Below, one piece after another: positions 26,260-36,128 of a stretch of DNA of 61,913 nt. Location of the stretch: the NCBI GenBank assembly GCA_020073305.1, contig JAIQFK010000036.1, forward strand, positions 1 to 61,913, written 5' to 3'. The DNA comes from Terriglobia bacterium. Its GTDB lineage: Bacteria; Acidobacteriota; Terriglobia; Bryobacterales; Bryobacteraceae. A program made the position numbers and the translations under genes. Position 1 is the stretch's first letter, and the number at the start of each line of letters is the position of its first letter. Below the pieces are notes generated by a model. It was not told the DNA's origin. It was given only the letters and a program-made list of their open reading frames with translations, and ran no database searches.

Positions 26260-27077
26260 TGTTGATCTCGCTGGACCAGGGACCAACCCTCAGCGACCTT
26301 CGGACTTCGCTCTACGTTCAGCTCTTCCAGCTCCCATAACTTGGCCCGGGTGAGAAACACGTATATGCCCATGTACGCACAGTAAATGAACCCTCGCCAG
26401 CCATCCCGGAAGCCTTGAAGCCAGAAATATCTGTAGAAAAATGCACCCCAAGGGCGAATCACCAGATCGTCCCAGCGAAAGCCCCTTCCTCGCTTCCGAA
26501 GCTCATCTGCTTCGTAGCGGGTATATCGATCGACGTGGCGAATCCGCACCGCAATACACGGCGCGTCACTGTGCAAAATACCGTGTGTCAATGTCCCAAG
26601 CTGTCCGGATGCCATGAGGTGCGCATGCACTTCCCGGTCCTGCCAGCGGCCCTTGTCGCGCCGAAACAAGCGGATCTGATAATCGGGATAGAGTCCACCG
26701 TGCCGCATCCAGTGCCCCAGAAAATGATTCCGGCGCGGAAGGCGGAATGCGTGCGTATTGGGCGAGGCTTGTGCGATGGCTTGCTCAATCTCCTCGCGCG
26801 CGCCGGGCCCAAGGACCTCGTCGCTGTCCATCTGCAGCACCCACTCGTTGCAGCATTGGGGAACGGCCCAGTTCTTTTGTCTGGCGGAATTGATGTACTC
26901 GTGCTGGATGACACGCGCCGCATAGCCGCGGCAGATATCGAGCGTCCCGTCTGTGCTGAATGAATCCACCACCAGGATTTCATCCGCCCACTTGACGGAT
27001 TCAAGAGTGTCCCTTATTGTGGCTTCACAGTTGTGAGTCGGGAGAAGTACTGAGACCGGGAGCGGCAAAGCAGTCAC
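26256..27077 (-). CDS. Family 2 glycosyltransferase of the WaaE/LgtF type
   Basis: About 273 residues. A compact GT-A domain has PVSVLLPTHNCEATI, EILVVDSFSTDGT, ARQKNWA and MDSDEVLGP, typical of WaaE-like glucosyltransferases that act on lipopolysaccharide core or related acceptors. Towards the C-terminus an amphipathic region (WGAFFYRYFWLQGFRDGW) suggests membrane association. The only start that leaves a normal N-terminus is GTG 27077; the frame is open further upstream but would overlap the methyltransferase. That GTG overlaps the stop of a 14-codon mini-ORF, which in turn overlaps the methyltransferase stop. Confidence 0.82.
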   Translation of the reverse strand: MTALPLPVSVLLPTHNCEATIRDTLESVKWADEILVVDSFSTDGTLDICRGYAARVIQHEYINSARQKNWAVPQCCNEWVLQMDSDEVLGPGAREEIEQAIAQASPNTHAFRLPRRNHFLGHWMRHGGLYPDYQIRLFRRDKGRWQDREVHAHLMASGQLGTLTHGILHSDAPCIAVRIRHVDRYTRYEADELRKRGRGFRWDDLVIRPWGAFFYRYFWLQGFRDGWRGFIYCAYMGIYVFLTRAKLWELEELNVERSPKVAEGWSLVQRDQQ

Positions 27078-27118
27078 CTTGGTTTCAAACCAGCAGCCGC
27101 TGTGATGAGGACGTTCAT
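27074..27118 (-). other. Possible 14-codon coupling mini-ORF
   Basis: ATG 27118 overlaps the methyltransferase stop (ATGA) and reads MNVLITAAAGLKPR before a TGA that overlaps the glycosyltransferase GTG start (GTGA). The two overlaps form an unbroken chain by which ribosomes leaving the methyltransferase could reach the glycosyltransferase. The peptide resembles no family. It may instead be the old N-terminus of the glycosyltransferase separated by a frameshift. Confidence 0.3.
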
Positions 27119-27837
27119 CGGCGGGCGCCCCCCGGCTTCCGAATGGTTCCAACGTAGTGGGTGCGCAAAAAGGGAATCCTCTCGAGACAAAGCGACAAAA
27201 TCCAGGAAATCGGTACCGTGCGACGCGCGACCGGCGGAGCGAGCGTCCCACTGCGGAGCTTCACACTGCAATCCGCAAAGAGGGAGCGAATTTCACGAGC
27301 TCCGATTCCACGCACGTTCGGGTTTCGCGGATTATCGACGCGGAAGTCATACCAAAGCACCAAGCCCCCGGGTTTGAGCACACGCAGCATTTCTGCGGCG
27401 GCCGATTTCTTGACAGTTTCGCTCAAGATCGACGTGAACACAGTAAACTGCGTCAGAAGGTCGAAGGATGCATCGGGCCATGGGAGGTTTCGGATGTCTC
27501 CGACCCTTAGATCACAGGCGGGTATCTTATACCGCGCCCTACGGATGCGTTCCTCCTCAAGATCAATGCCAAACAGGTTCCTCGGGTCCGCACCCCACAA
27601 TAGGAGCTGCAATAGCCAGGTCCCGCTGCCGCAACCCAGGTCGGCAACCTTCCGGTCCCACAGAGGAAGCATGCCCTCCCGCTCCAAAGCTTCCAGGCAC
27701 AACCGGCCGGTTCCCTCCCGCAGAAAGATCGCGCTCGGCTGGCGCAAGGTGTAGCGGCTCGCCGGCAGTTCACGTCCGCGACGAGCATACTCGTTGTGAA
27801 TGCGAATGGCTTCGGCTTCGGACACGTTTTCGGTCAT
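27115..27837 (-). CDS. SAM-dependent class I methyltransferase
   Basis: The 240-residue protein has the Rossmann SAM-binding motifs VADLGCGSGTW (motif I), FGIDLEEERI, GDIRNLPWPDASFDL and the later LRVLKPGGLVLWYDF, placing it in the Methyltransf_11 family. The substrate is probably the glycan or a sugar intermediate, given the surrounding glycosyltransferases. Because the neighbouring Wzt has a C-terminal glycan-binding domain, a role in capping the non-reducing end is an attractive inference. No kinase like that of WbdD is fused to it. The gene starts 22 bp after the ligase gene. Confidence 0.85.
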   Translation of the reverse strand: MTENVSEAEAIRIHNEYARRGRELPASRYTLRQPSAIFLREGTGRLCLEALEREGMLPLWDRKVADLGCGSGTWLLQLLLWGADPRNLFGIDLEEERIRRARYKIPACDLRVGDIRNLPWPDASFDLLTQFTVFTSILSETVKKSAAAEMLRVLKPGGLVLWYDFRVDNPRNPNVRGIGAREIRSLFADCSVKLRSGTLAPPVARRTVPISWILSLCLERIPFLRTHYVGTIRKPGGARR

Positions 27838-27858
27838 ATTGTGGAGAGCTTTACTTCT

Positions 27859-29412
27859 TCAGGCGGTGTACACAACCGCCTTTCCCGCTGTGTCTTGTAG
27901 CGGCAGTCGAACGGAGCTGGCGAGGTTCGCCGCTCCAACGGTCTTCTTCTGTCCCAAACGGCTTTGCCGTAGCATCACATCCGCCAGAACCCAGACGAAC
28001 CAGACCGGGAATGCCAGTTGGGGCGCATCCAGGACGGCCTGAGTACAAATGATTCCTCCGGCTGTCAGAAACGAGAGCAGAAATGCGGCATCGAGCGACC
28101 ACTCGGCACGAGCACGGCCTCGAGTGCGAACACGCCGCCACAGCCTCAGCAAAGTTGCCACATAGGCACCGAAGAATAGAAGCCCGGCAAGAATGCCCAG
28201 GTTGGCTGCGATCTGGATGAAATCGGAATGGACCCATCCCGCTGCACCCCAGCCGCTACCCGCCGGGCTGTTCAGGCACAATTCGATCGCCGCTCGCGGC
28301 CGGTTCAGATGCTTGACCCCGCTGGTGTCCGTGGGTTTCCCGAGCAGGATCTGCGCCAGGCTGTGAATTCTTTCTTGAGTGGCGTCGGGCAGCGTCCGGT
28401 ATCCCGCGAGCGAGGCCAAGGCCAACACCCCCACGAGCACGTAGCGCCTGGTCAGAACCAGGAAAAGCAGGCATTGTATCGCTAGCAGGAGCCAGAAGAT
28501 GCGAAACCCCCCGGCATACACGGCGCCAATCAGCAGTAATCCGGCGCACAGGATGAACAGGCGTGCAAGCAGAGCATTGGCCCATCGCCAAAGGGGAATC
28601 GCAAAGGGCACGGCAAGGATGCAGGCGTAAGTCGCGGCGGGTCCGCCCCAGAAGGAGAAGCGTGCGCGTGCGAAGCCTTCCATCGTCTCACTGGCCTCCG
28701 GGTCTGCGATAAATTTTGGGAACAGCGCCGTGATGCCCGGATCGAAATACTCCACCAGGCCCAGAGCGGCAATACCCGTTGCAATCAGGAAGAAGCTCAA
28801 CACAACGGTGCGCCACGGTCCTTTTTGCACCAGGATGGTGGAGGCCAGCATGTAAAGAGGAATGAGCAACAAAAAGACTTTCATCTCGGACAGCATGCGG
28901 TCCCAGGGCACGCCGTTCTCCTGGCCGATCATCCATCCCCAGACACAAAATGGCAGGAACATCCACACCCAAGGCGGAAGCCAACACGCCGCTCGCATGC
29001 GCCGGTCTAATGCTGCCCAGATCATCAACCAGAGCAGCAGACCCCACAAAACCAACTCACCCGGATGCACCTTGAGTATGGGCGTAACCGCGGCGGTTCG
29101 ATAGCCGAGACCCAGCGTGCAGATCCAAAAAATGAAGCCCCACCGGATGCCAGCGGCGCCGGCCAGCACAACGGCAGTCGCGCTCGTGACCACCAGCGAG
29201 AGGATCGCCGCCTGGTAAGTGATATTGGCCGCCACCCCGTAACCCGCCACCACCATGGCGGCAAGCAAAAGCAGGAGGACCCAATCGAACGGCGACTCGC
29301 GCCGGATCAGCATCGCGGCGTGTTCGTCGAGGATGAGCGCGCTCACAAGGCTGCCGTTGCCGGCTTGCAATCCCCGTGGCAGCGAAACAACGATTCTTAC
29401 CCTGATTGACAT
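27859..29412 (-). CDS. O-antigen ligase/polymerase-family membrane protein (Wzy_C)
   Basis: The 517-residue protein has about twelve predicted transmembrane helices and a large periplasmic loop late in the sequence (around KHLNRPRAAIELCLNSPAGSG, of which HLNRPRAAIEL is characteristic in position). The loop is followed by HSDFIQIAANLGILAGL, which resembles the Wzy_C pattern H-N-x-x-L-x-x-x-x-E/N-x-G-x-x-G. Such proteins polymerise lipid-linked repeat units or ligate chains to a carrier. Its presence alongside an ABC exporter is unusual. The start is ATG 29412; a second ATG at 29313 would remove a non-hydrophobic extension. Confidence 0.75.
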   Translation of the reverse strand: MSIRVRIVVSLPRGLQAGNGSLVSALILDEHAAMLIRRESPFDWVLLLLLAAMVVAGYGVAANITYQAAILSLVVTSATAVVLAGAAGIRWGFIFWICTLGLGYRTAAVTPILKVHPGELVLWGLLLWLMIWAALDRRMRAACWLPPWVWMFLPFCVWGWMIGQENGVPWDRMLSEMKVFLLLIPLYMLASTILVQKGPWRTVVLSFFLIATGIAALGLVEYFDPGITALFPKFIADPEASETMEGFARARFSFWGGPAATYACILAVPFAIPLWRWANALLARLFILCAGLLLIGAVYAGGFRIFWLLLAIQCLLFLVLTRRYVLVGVLALASLAGYRTLPDATQERIHSLAQILLGKPTDTSGVKHLNRPRAAIELCLNSPAGSGWGAAGWVHSDFIQIAANLGILAGLLFFGAYVATLLRLWRRVRTRGRARAEWSLDAAFLLSFLTAGGIICTQAVLDAPQLAFPVWFVWVLADVMLRQSRLGQKKTVGAANLASSVRLPLQDTAGKAVVYTA

Positions 29413-29425
29413 TCGCTAGATGCCG

Positions 29426-30598
29426 TTACACGGCACTGCACAACACGCGCTCGGGTGACACTAGCTGGGAGTAAAGCTGCAAGTAGCGCTCCGCGACTTC
29501 GGGCCACGACGCTGTCGAGATACGCGACCGCGGAGCCCGGCCGCCAGAAAACGGCGTTTCTGACAGCATCTCATTGAGACCTGCCACCAGATCTTCTACG
29601 GCCGGCTCGACGAGGTTCACGGGAGCACCCTCGGTGACCTCAGGCAGCCCGCCTACGCGCGTTGCCAGAACCGGCCGGCCTGCCGCGAGCGCCTCGAGCG
29701 CCACAATGCCGAATGATTCATGGCGCGACGGCACCGCCACCAGGCGGCACCCATTCAACAGGCGAATGATTTCGGGCTGGCTAGCGCGGCCCTGGAAGTA
29801 AACACGACTGCCGACGCCGGACTGAGCGCTCAGCCTTTCCAGCTCGTTCCTCTCCGCGCCTTCACCGGCAATAATCAGGTCGAGATCCGGGTACATGGGT
29901 GCGATTTGCGCAAACGCCCGCACCAGAAGGTCAAAGCCCTTCTGATAAACCAGACGCCCGTACGCAAGAAGGTAGGGCCGGGGATGCGGATAACACGACC
30001 GGTCTTCGAAGCGCTCCAGATCGATGCCGTTGTGAATCACGTGGGCTTTGGGGGTTATCGAACTCTCCACCTTCGCCGCCTGGCGCAGAAGATATCGCGA
30101 GCACGCGGTTACGGCATCGGCGTCGCGCAGGAGGCTCTTGAAGCCGGTCGAGCCGGCGTCCGTTCGAGTCTCCATGGAACTCCAGCGCTCGACATCGTTC
30201 CCATGTAAGGACACCACCAGGCGAAACGCGAATCGCCGGCGGGCCCATAATACGTGAGGAATCTGGTTGTCCGGAAAATGGACATTTACCACGTCCGGTT
30301 GAAAATCGCCCATCAATCGCCCAAGCTGGTGGAGCGTTGCGGGATAGAAGTAAGACGACGCGGCGAGCAAATCCGGCCGGCCCCGCCGCAGATGCTCCAG
30401 TCCAGGCGTCAAGAAGAGCCAGCGGCGAACGGAAACACCGTCGATCGTCTCCTGCGGGGGCAGCGACCGGGGATATCTGTTGGTGACCACGACAACGCGC
30501 TGGCCTTTTTCCACCAGGTGCCGGGCCAAAGCTCGCGTGGCGGTCTGCAAGCCTCCCAGGACCGGCGAATAAGAGGCCGATAGGATGAGAATTCGCAT
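29426..30598 (-). CDS. GT4-type glycosyltransferase (GT-B fold)
   Basis: About 390 residues. MRILILSASYSPVLGGLQ at the N-terminus is the acceptor-domain start of GT4 enzymes and identifies the ATG at 30598. The C-terminal domain has LLAYGRLVYQKGFD, IIAGEGAERNELE and PSRHESFGIVALEAL, which contains E-x7-E, then AAGRPVLATRVGGLPEV. The motifs are all intact, so it should be active; donor and linkage are unknown. It lies 13 bp upstream of the ligase gene. Confidence 0.88.
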   Translation of the reverse strand: MRILILSASYSPVLGGLQTATRALARHLVEKGQRVVVVTNRYPRSLPPQETIDGVSVRRWLFLTPGLEHLRRGRPDLLAASSYFYPATLHQLGRLMGDFQPDVVNVHFPDNQIPHVLWARRRFAFRLVVSLHGNDVERWSSMETRTDAGSTGFKSLLRDADAVTACSRYLLRQAAKVESSITPKAHVIHNGIDLERFEDRSCYPHPRPYLLAYGRLVYQKGFDLLVRAFAQIAPMYPDLDLIIAGEGAERNELERLSAQSGVGSRVYFQGRASQPEIIRLLNGCRLVAVPSRHESFGIVALEALAAGRPVLATRVGGLPEVTEGAPVNLVEPAVEDLVAGLNEMLSETPFSGGRAPRSRISTASWPEVAERYLQLYSQLVSPERVLCSAV

Positions 30599-30628
30599 CA
30601 AGACTTTCGAACCTGGCAACCCATCAAA

Positions 30629-31588
30629 TCAACGCATCTCGGCATCGCCGGCGGCGGCCATCGGCGTATTTTCCGCGCCCGACGCAAACTCGGCGGCGGC
30701 CTGCGCCAGCATTCCGCTCTTCCACGCAAGCCCGGTGAGGAACAGTAGTGGCAGAACCGCCAGGCGCGCACCCGGTGAAGGCCAGCGCAGCGCCGTCAGA
30801 ACAGGTTGGTACACCATACTGGCGACAACGTTCCCGGCCTTCAAGACATCGCGGAGCTTGCGAATCCGATGGGGATAAACGCAATACATGTCGCGCCACT
30901 TGCGCCGGACCAGATAGTAGGCACGGCCGTACATGTACTGCTGGCGCACCAATTCCCGCCAGTTCGGACGGTGGTGATGATAGACGCGAACGGCCGGATC
31001 GAAGTAGATCTCATACCCCAACCGCTTGACGCGCCAGTTGTAATCCACGTCCTCGCCGCGAAACAGAGCTTCATCCAGCACGCCGACCCGCTCCACTGCG
31101 TCCCGCTTGTATGAGATGTTCACCGTTGGAAGTGTTCTGACGTAACGGCAATCGGGCCAGCCGGGGAACGTGATCAAGTCGGCCACTTTGCCGGAGATCG
31201 AGCCCGTGTCTACCCCCAACACGGATCCACCCACCGCCCCGGCTTCCGGGTGCTCGCGGTGCGCACGCTTCATTTGCGTCACCCAATCCGGGAAAACTTC
31301 CGCATCATCATCCGTCATGGCAATGATGTCCCCCTCACAGTGAGGAAGGCCCTCGTTGCGGCTGGCGGCCGCGTTCTTGTTGACCGTCTTAATCAACCGG
31401 ATGCTCGTTTGCGCGGACGAGTAGGATCGCACGATTTCGTCGGCGCGTTCATCGCCGCCGTTTACAACCACGATCTGATCAGGCTTTTCCGTTGCGTCCG
31501 CAACCAGCGAACGCAATACCCCGCGTAGAAGCTCATGCCGGTTGTAGGTGCAAATCAGAACCGAAAATGTCTGGCGCGAGCTATTCAT
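30629..31588 (-). CDS. Family 2 glycosyltransferase
   Basis: About 319 residues. The GT-A core has FSVLICTYNRHELL, IVVVNGGDERADE, IIAMTDDDAEVFPDW (the metal-binding DDD) and the acceptor-side FRGEDVDYNWRVKRLG. The C-terminus has one or two hydrophobic helices (LAVLPLLFLTGLAW). I prefer ATG 31588, with AGGGTG 8 bp upstream, over GTG 31600. It is the first glycosyltransferase after the exporter genes. Confidence 0.87.
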   Translation of the reverse strand: MNSSRQTFSVLICTYNRHELLRGVLRSLVADATEKPDQIVVVNGGDERADEIVRSYSSAQTSIRLIKTVNKNAAASRNEGLPHCEGDIIAMTDDDAEVFPDWVTQMKRAHREHPEAGAVGGSVLGVDTGSISGKVADLITFPGWPDCRYVRTLPTVNISYKRDAVERVGVLDEALFRGEDVDYNWRVKRLGYEIYFDPAVRVYHHHRPNWRELVRQQYMYGRAYYLVRRKWRDMYCVYPHRIRKLRDVLKAGNVVASMVYQPVLTALRWPSPGARLAVLPLLFLTGLAWKSGMLAQAAAEFASGAENTPMAAAGDAEMR

Positions 31589-31644
31589 GGGTGGAGTCAC
31601 CCTGCGCGGTTTCGTGTTTTGTGAGCCCGGAGGTCAGGACCCGA

Positions 31645-32922
<1,278 letters not shown>

Positions 32923-32934
32923 CGGGTACCAGCC

Positions 32935-33798
32935 TCAGACCAGGTCGGCAAACGTTCGCTCCATTCGGCGGAAGATGAACAGCCCGCCCACCAACATCAC
33001 CAGCGCCGCCGCCGCAGACCCGGCGATGACAGGCCCGGGCGAGTAATGCGAGTTAAGCATAGACCAGCGGAAGCCCTCCACCACGCCCGCCATCGGGTTC
33101 AAGCCGTAGACAGAGCGCCAGCGCTGGGGCAGAAGGCTGCTGGGGTACACAATCGGCGTCGCGAACATCCAAAACTGAATCAAGAACGGCACGACATACT
33201 TCACATCCCGAAAGTGTACGTTTAACGCAGAAAGCCAAAGCCCTGCTCCCAGCGAAGTGGCCAGGCACAGCAACAGAAACAGGGGCATCCACAGAACTCG
33301 AGGAGTCAAGGCCCACCCATAGTAAAGCTCCATGCCTACCAGGACCACGGTTGCCAGCAGCAGGTCCACAATTCCCGCCAGCGTCGCCCCTATGGGCACT
33401 GCGAGACGTGGAAAATAGACTTTTCGAACCAGGTTCGCATTTCCCACCAGGCTGTCGGAAGCCTGACTCAGGCCGGTGGCGAAGAAGGTCCACGGCACCA
33501 ACGCCGCATAGGTGAAGAGCGGATAAGGAATACCGTCCGACGGCATTTTTGCCAGGCGTCCCAGAAACAAGCTGAAAACCAGCATGGTGCAGAGGGGCTG
33601 CAGAATCGCCCAGGCAGCCCCCAGCGCGGTCTGCTTGTAGCGCACTTTGACATCCCGCCAGACAAGGAAGTACAGCAGCTCGCGATATTCCCACAACTCG
33701 CCCAGACGCAGTGGAGCCCAGCCTTGAGCTGGCCTCAAGCGCAAGACCGTGGTTCCGGCGGTGACGGGCCGGTGAGGAATCTCAACAACCGCACTCAT
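32935..33798 (-). CDS. wzm: ABC polysaccharide exporter permease (Wzm family, ABC-2 type)
   Basis: The 287-residue permease has six transmembrane helices and the ABC-2 layout. The N-terminal amphipathic segment LWEYRELLYFLVWRDVKVRYKQ is split as WEYRELLYFLVWRD and VKVRYKQT, and ALGAAWAILQPL follows; both are the family signature. NPMAGVVEGFRW lies near the C-terminus. It forms the transmembrane channel for lipid-linked glycan export with the Wzt-like ATPase. It lies 15 bp downstream of the BY-kinase gene in the operon. The symbol is by family analogy. Confidence 0.9.
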   Translation of the reverse strand: MSAVVEIPHRPVTAGTTVLRLRPAQGWAPLRLGELWEYRELLYFLVWRDVKVRYKQTALGAAWAILQPLCTMLVFSLFLGRLAKMPSDGIPYPLFTYAALVPWTFFATGLSQASDSLVGNANLVRKVYFPRLAVPIGATLAGIVDLLLATVVLVGMELYYGWALTPRVLWMPLFLLLCLATSLGAGLWLSALNVHFRDVKYVVPFLIQFWMFATPIVYPSSLLPQRWRSVYGLNPMAGVVEGFRWSMLNSHYSPGPVIAGSAAAALVMLVGGLFIFRRMERTFADLV

Positions 33799-33813
33799 GG
33801 TTGCGGAGTCCCT

Positions 33814-36108
33814 TTAGGAAGATCCATTTGCGTAATAAGACTTGTAGTATTTGTGATAGTAGTGATATCCATGCGCATGGGCTGAAGCCGCAGTGGCTGG
33901 GTTCCAATGATTCAGAATAGATCCGAGGACCCGCGCCCCATCTTCGGTGAAGCGCTGCTTGGCCGCCAAGGCACTGTCCCGGGTGGTGAATCCGGACCGC
34001 ACAATCAGGACAACGCCGTCAGCCAGTTGTGCCAGCACGCGTGCATCAGGGAGCAACAACATGGCCGGGGTGTCGATCAGAACGGTATCAAACTCATTCC
34101 GCAACCGGGCTAACAATTCGCGCGTGCGCGTGGAATGAAGCAGGTTGGTGATACTGGCAGCTCCTGGACCGGCCGGAAGAACGTATAAGTCACGGAACTC
34201 GGTTGAGCGCACCAGGGCCTCCAACGGGCAGTCGGCAACCGGGTTGCGTTCTCGCAGAAGATCGCTCAGGCCCCAGCTATTCAGCACATTGAAGATCCCG
34301 TGGATGCGCGGCTTGCGCAGGTCAGCATCGATCAGCAGAACCTTCTGCCCGGTTTCAGCCAGGGCGATCGCCAGATTGCTGGCCACCGTGCTCTTTCCTT
34401 CCGACGGATTCGGGCTGGAGAGTACGATGACACGAGGGCGGTCTCCGTTCTGACCAGAAAGCAGAATGGACGTGACCGCCGACCGGAACGACTCGCCCAC
34501 CAGCGATGACTTATGCAGCCAACTGGCGAGTTCCGTTCGCCGCGTAGCGGGGATGATTCCCAGCTCCGGTATATTCAGACAGAGCGAGGCCTCGCCGGGA
34601 GAGCGCACGCTGCTGTCGGACCGCTCGCGCATCAGGATCACGAACACGCCGACAAACACGCCTCCTAGCAACCCCAAAGAAGAGTTGAGCAGCCAGTTCG
34701 GCCGGTAAGGCAAAAAAGGAGGTTTTGCCGGGTCGACTACGCGAAAATTGCTGGCTCGCATGGCTGCGGTTATGCCTGCCTCCTTCACTTTTTGCAGCAT
34801 GGCCTCATAGAGCTGCCGGTTCGAGTCGACCTCGCGCTTCAGAATACTGTAGTGGATGGCTTTGCCGGCCTGGTCGGAGACCATCTGAGCCTGTGCAGTG
34901 TAATACGTGGAGAGCAGCTTCTCCCGCCGCTCCGCAGACTCGTATTCATTCTTTACGCGCGTGGAGATTTTGGCGTACTCCTTGTTCAGCTCGGCCTCCA
35001 GAGTCGCGATTTGCACTTCCAGACGTTTGACCTTGGGGTGCACCGGCGTGAGCGCGGCGTTCAAGTCCGCCAGTTGCCGCCTCAGGTCCGCGAGCTTGAC
35101 TTGATATTCGCGCAAGGACCCGTCGTCGACAACATCCGGTAATACCTGCGCCTGGGTGTTGGACACGACTTCGTAGCGTGATTGTTTGCCTACGCGGTCG
35201 GCCTGCGCCCTGGAGAGCTCTTCCTGCAGTTGTTTGAGCTTTTCTTCGACGACATTGTCTGTCTCTGACGTGAATAGCAGGCCAGATGCCCGGGCATAGG
35301 CTTGCAGCTCATCCTCGGACCTTTCCAGCTTGGTCTTCATGTCCTGCATCTGCCGCGTAAGCAACTCCCCCGTATTGCGGCTCAACTCCCCGCGAGCTTC
35401 AAAATTCTGCTGCACCGATTCTGCCGTCAAGGTATTGAGAAAATCCGCTGCCTGGCGGGCATCTCCCGCGTCGTAGAAAACTTCTACGATGCGATTCTGC
35501 GGCATCGTGCTGATCTTGAGTCTCTTGAGCGCGCGCGCGACGGTCTGCTCCCGTACATTATCGGCGGAGAGAGGTCCGGGAGTTTTTTGCCAAAAGGCGA
35601 AGAAGCTCGACGGCGGCTCCTGGGGCACTTGGTCCAGTTTCAATTTGGCCACGACCCGCTCGATCAACGACTCACTCTGCAATAACTGCACATGGGTCTG
35701 AATGTCCGCGTCGCGCAACATGGGAGATGTGGCTACCATGCTGACATCCGCCATATTCAGAAAATTGTCGTTAATGGACTGGATCTCAAGTGAAGTCCGT
35801 GCCCGGTAGATCGGTTTCTGCACCAGACTCACGAGGTAACCCGCCAGCATGCCGAGCAAGGCAACTGACAGGACGGTGCCGCGATGGCGCTGTAGAAGCT
35901 GCCAGTATTGCATGAGCCCGGCACGGTCCGCGTCTCCGGGCAAGCCGGAGTTCAGGGTTTCCACCTGTTGGATGCGAACGGCAGAACGCTCTGGAACGCC
36001 GCCAAATCGCTCTTCGACGAAATGGTCGAGCGGCATCAGCCCTCCGTTCTTTTCCGCGCGCCGGCCCTCGTCTGGATTCAAATCTGGAGTCGCAGGGAGA
36101 TTAGTCAT
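33814..36108 (-). CDS. Polysaccharide co-polymerase/BY-kinase (Wzc-like)
   Basis: 764 residues. The N-terminal transmembrane helix is at 77-95. A periplasmic Wzz/coiled-coil region spans about 100-460 with a second helix at 472-492. The cytosolic tyrosine kinase has Walker A PNPSEGKST (566-574), A' VLLIDAD (590-596) and Walker B VLIDTP (676-681). The tail is tyrosine-rich: Tyr 748, 750, 751, 754, 755, 758 and 759, interleaved with His and Lys. Such proteins control chain length and export through cycles of tail autophosphorylation and oligomerisation. It sits between the Wza-like and Wzm-like genes. A separate Wzb-like phosphatase is not visible. Confidence 0.92.
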   Translation of the reverse strand: MTNLPATPDLNPDEGRRAEKNGGLMPLDHFVEERFGGVPERSAVRIQQVETLNSGLPGDADRAGLMQYWQLLQRHRGTVLSVALLGMLAGYLVSLVQKPIYRARTSLEIQSINDNFLNMADVSMVATSPMLRDADIQTHVQLLQSESLIERVVAKLKLDQVPQEPPSSFFAFWQKTPGPLSADNVREQTVARALKRLKISTMPQNRIVEVFYDAGDARQAADFLNTLTAESVQQNFEARGELSRNTGELLTRQMQDMKTKLERSEDELQAYARASGLLFTSETDNVVEEKLKQLQEELSRAQADRVGKQSRYEVVSNTQAQVLPDVVDDGSLREYQVKLADLRRQLADLNAALTPVHPKVKRLEVQIATLEAELNKEYAKISTRVKNEYESAERREKLLSTYYTAQAQMVSDQAGKAIHYSILKREVDSNRQLYEAMLQKVKEAGITAAMRASNFRVVDPAKPPFLPYRPNWLLNSSLGLLGGVFVGVFVILMRERSDSSVRSPGEASLCLNIPELGIIPATRRTELASWLHKSSLVGESFRSAVTSILLSGQNGDRPRVIVLSSPNPSEGKSTVASNLAIALAETGQKVLLIDADLRKPRIHGIFNVLNSWGLSDLLRERNPVADCPLEALVRSTEFRDLYVLPAGPGAASITNLLHSTRTRELLARLRNEFDTVLIDTPAMLLLPDARVLAQLADGVVLIVRSGFTTRDSALAAKQRFTEDGARVLGSILNHWNPATAASAHAHGYHYYHKYYKSYYANGSS

Positions 36109-36128
36109 GGCTTGTCCTTAGCGGAGGT

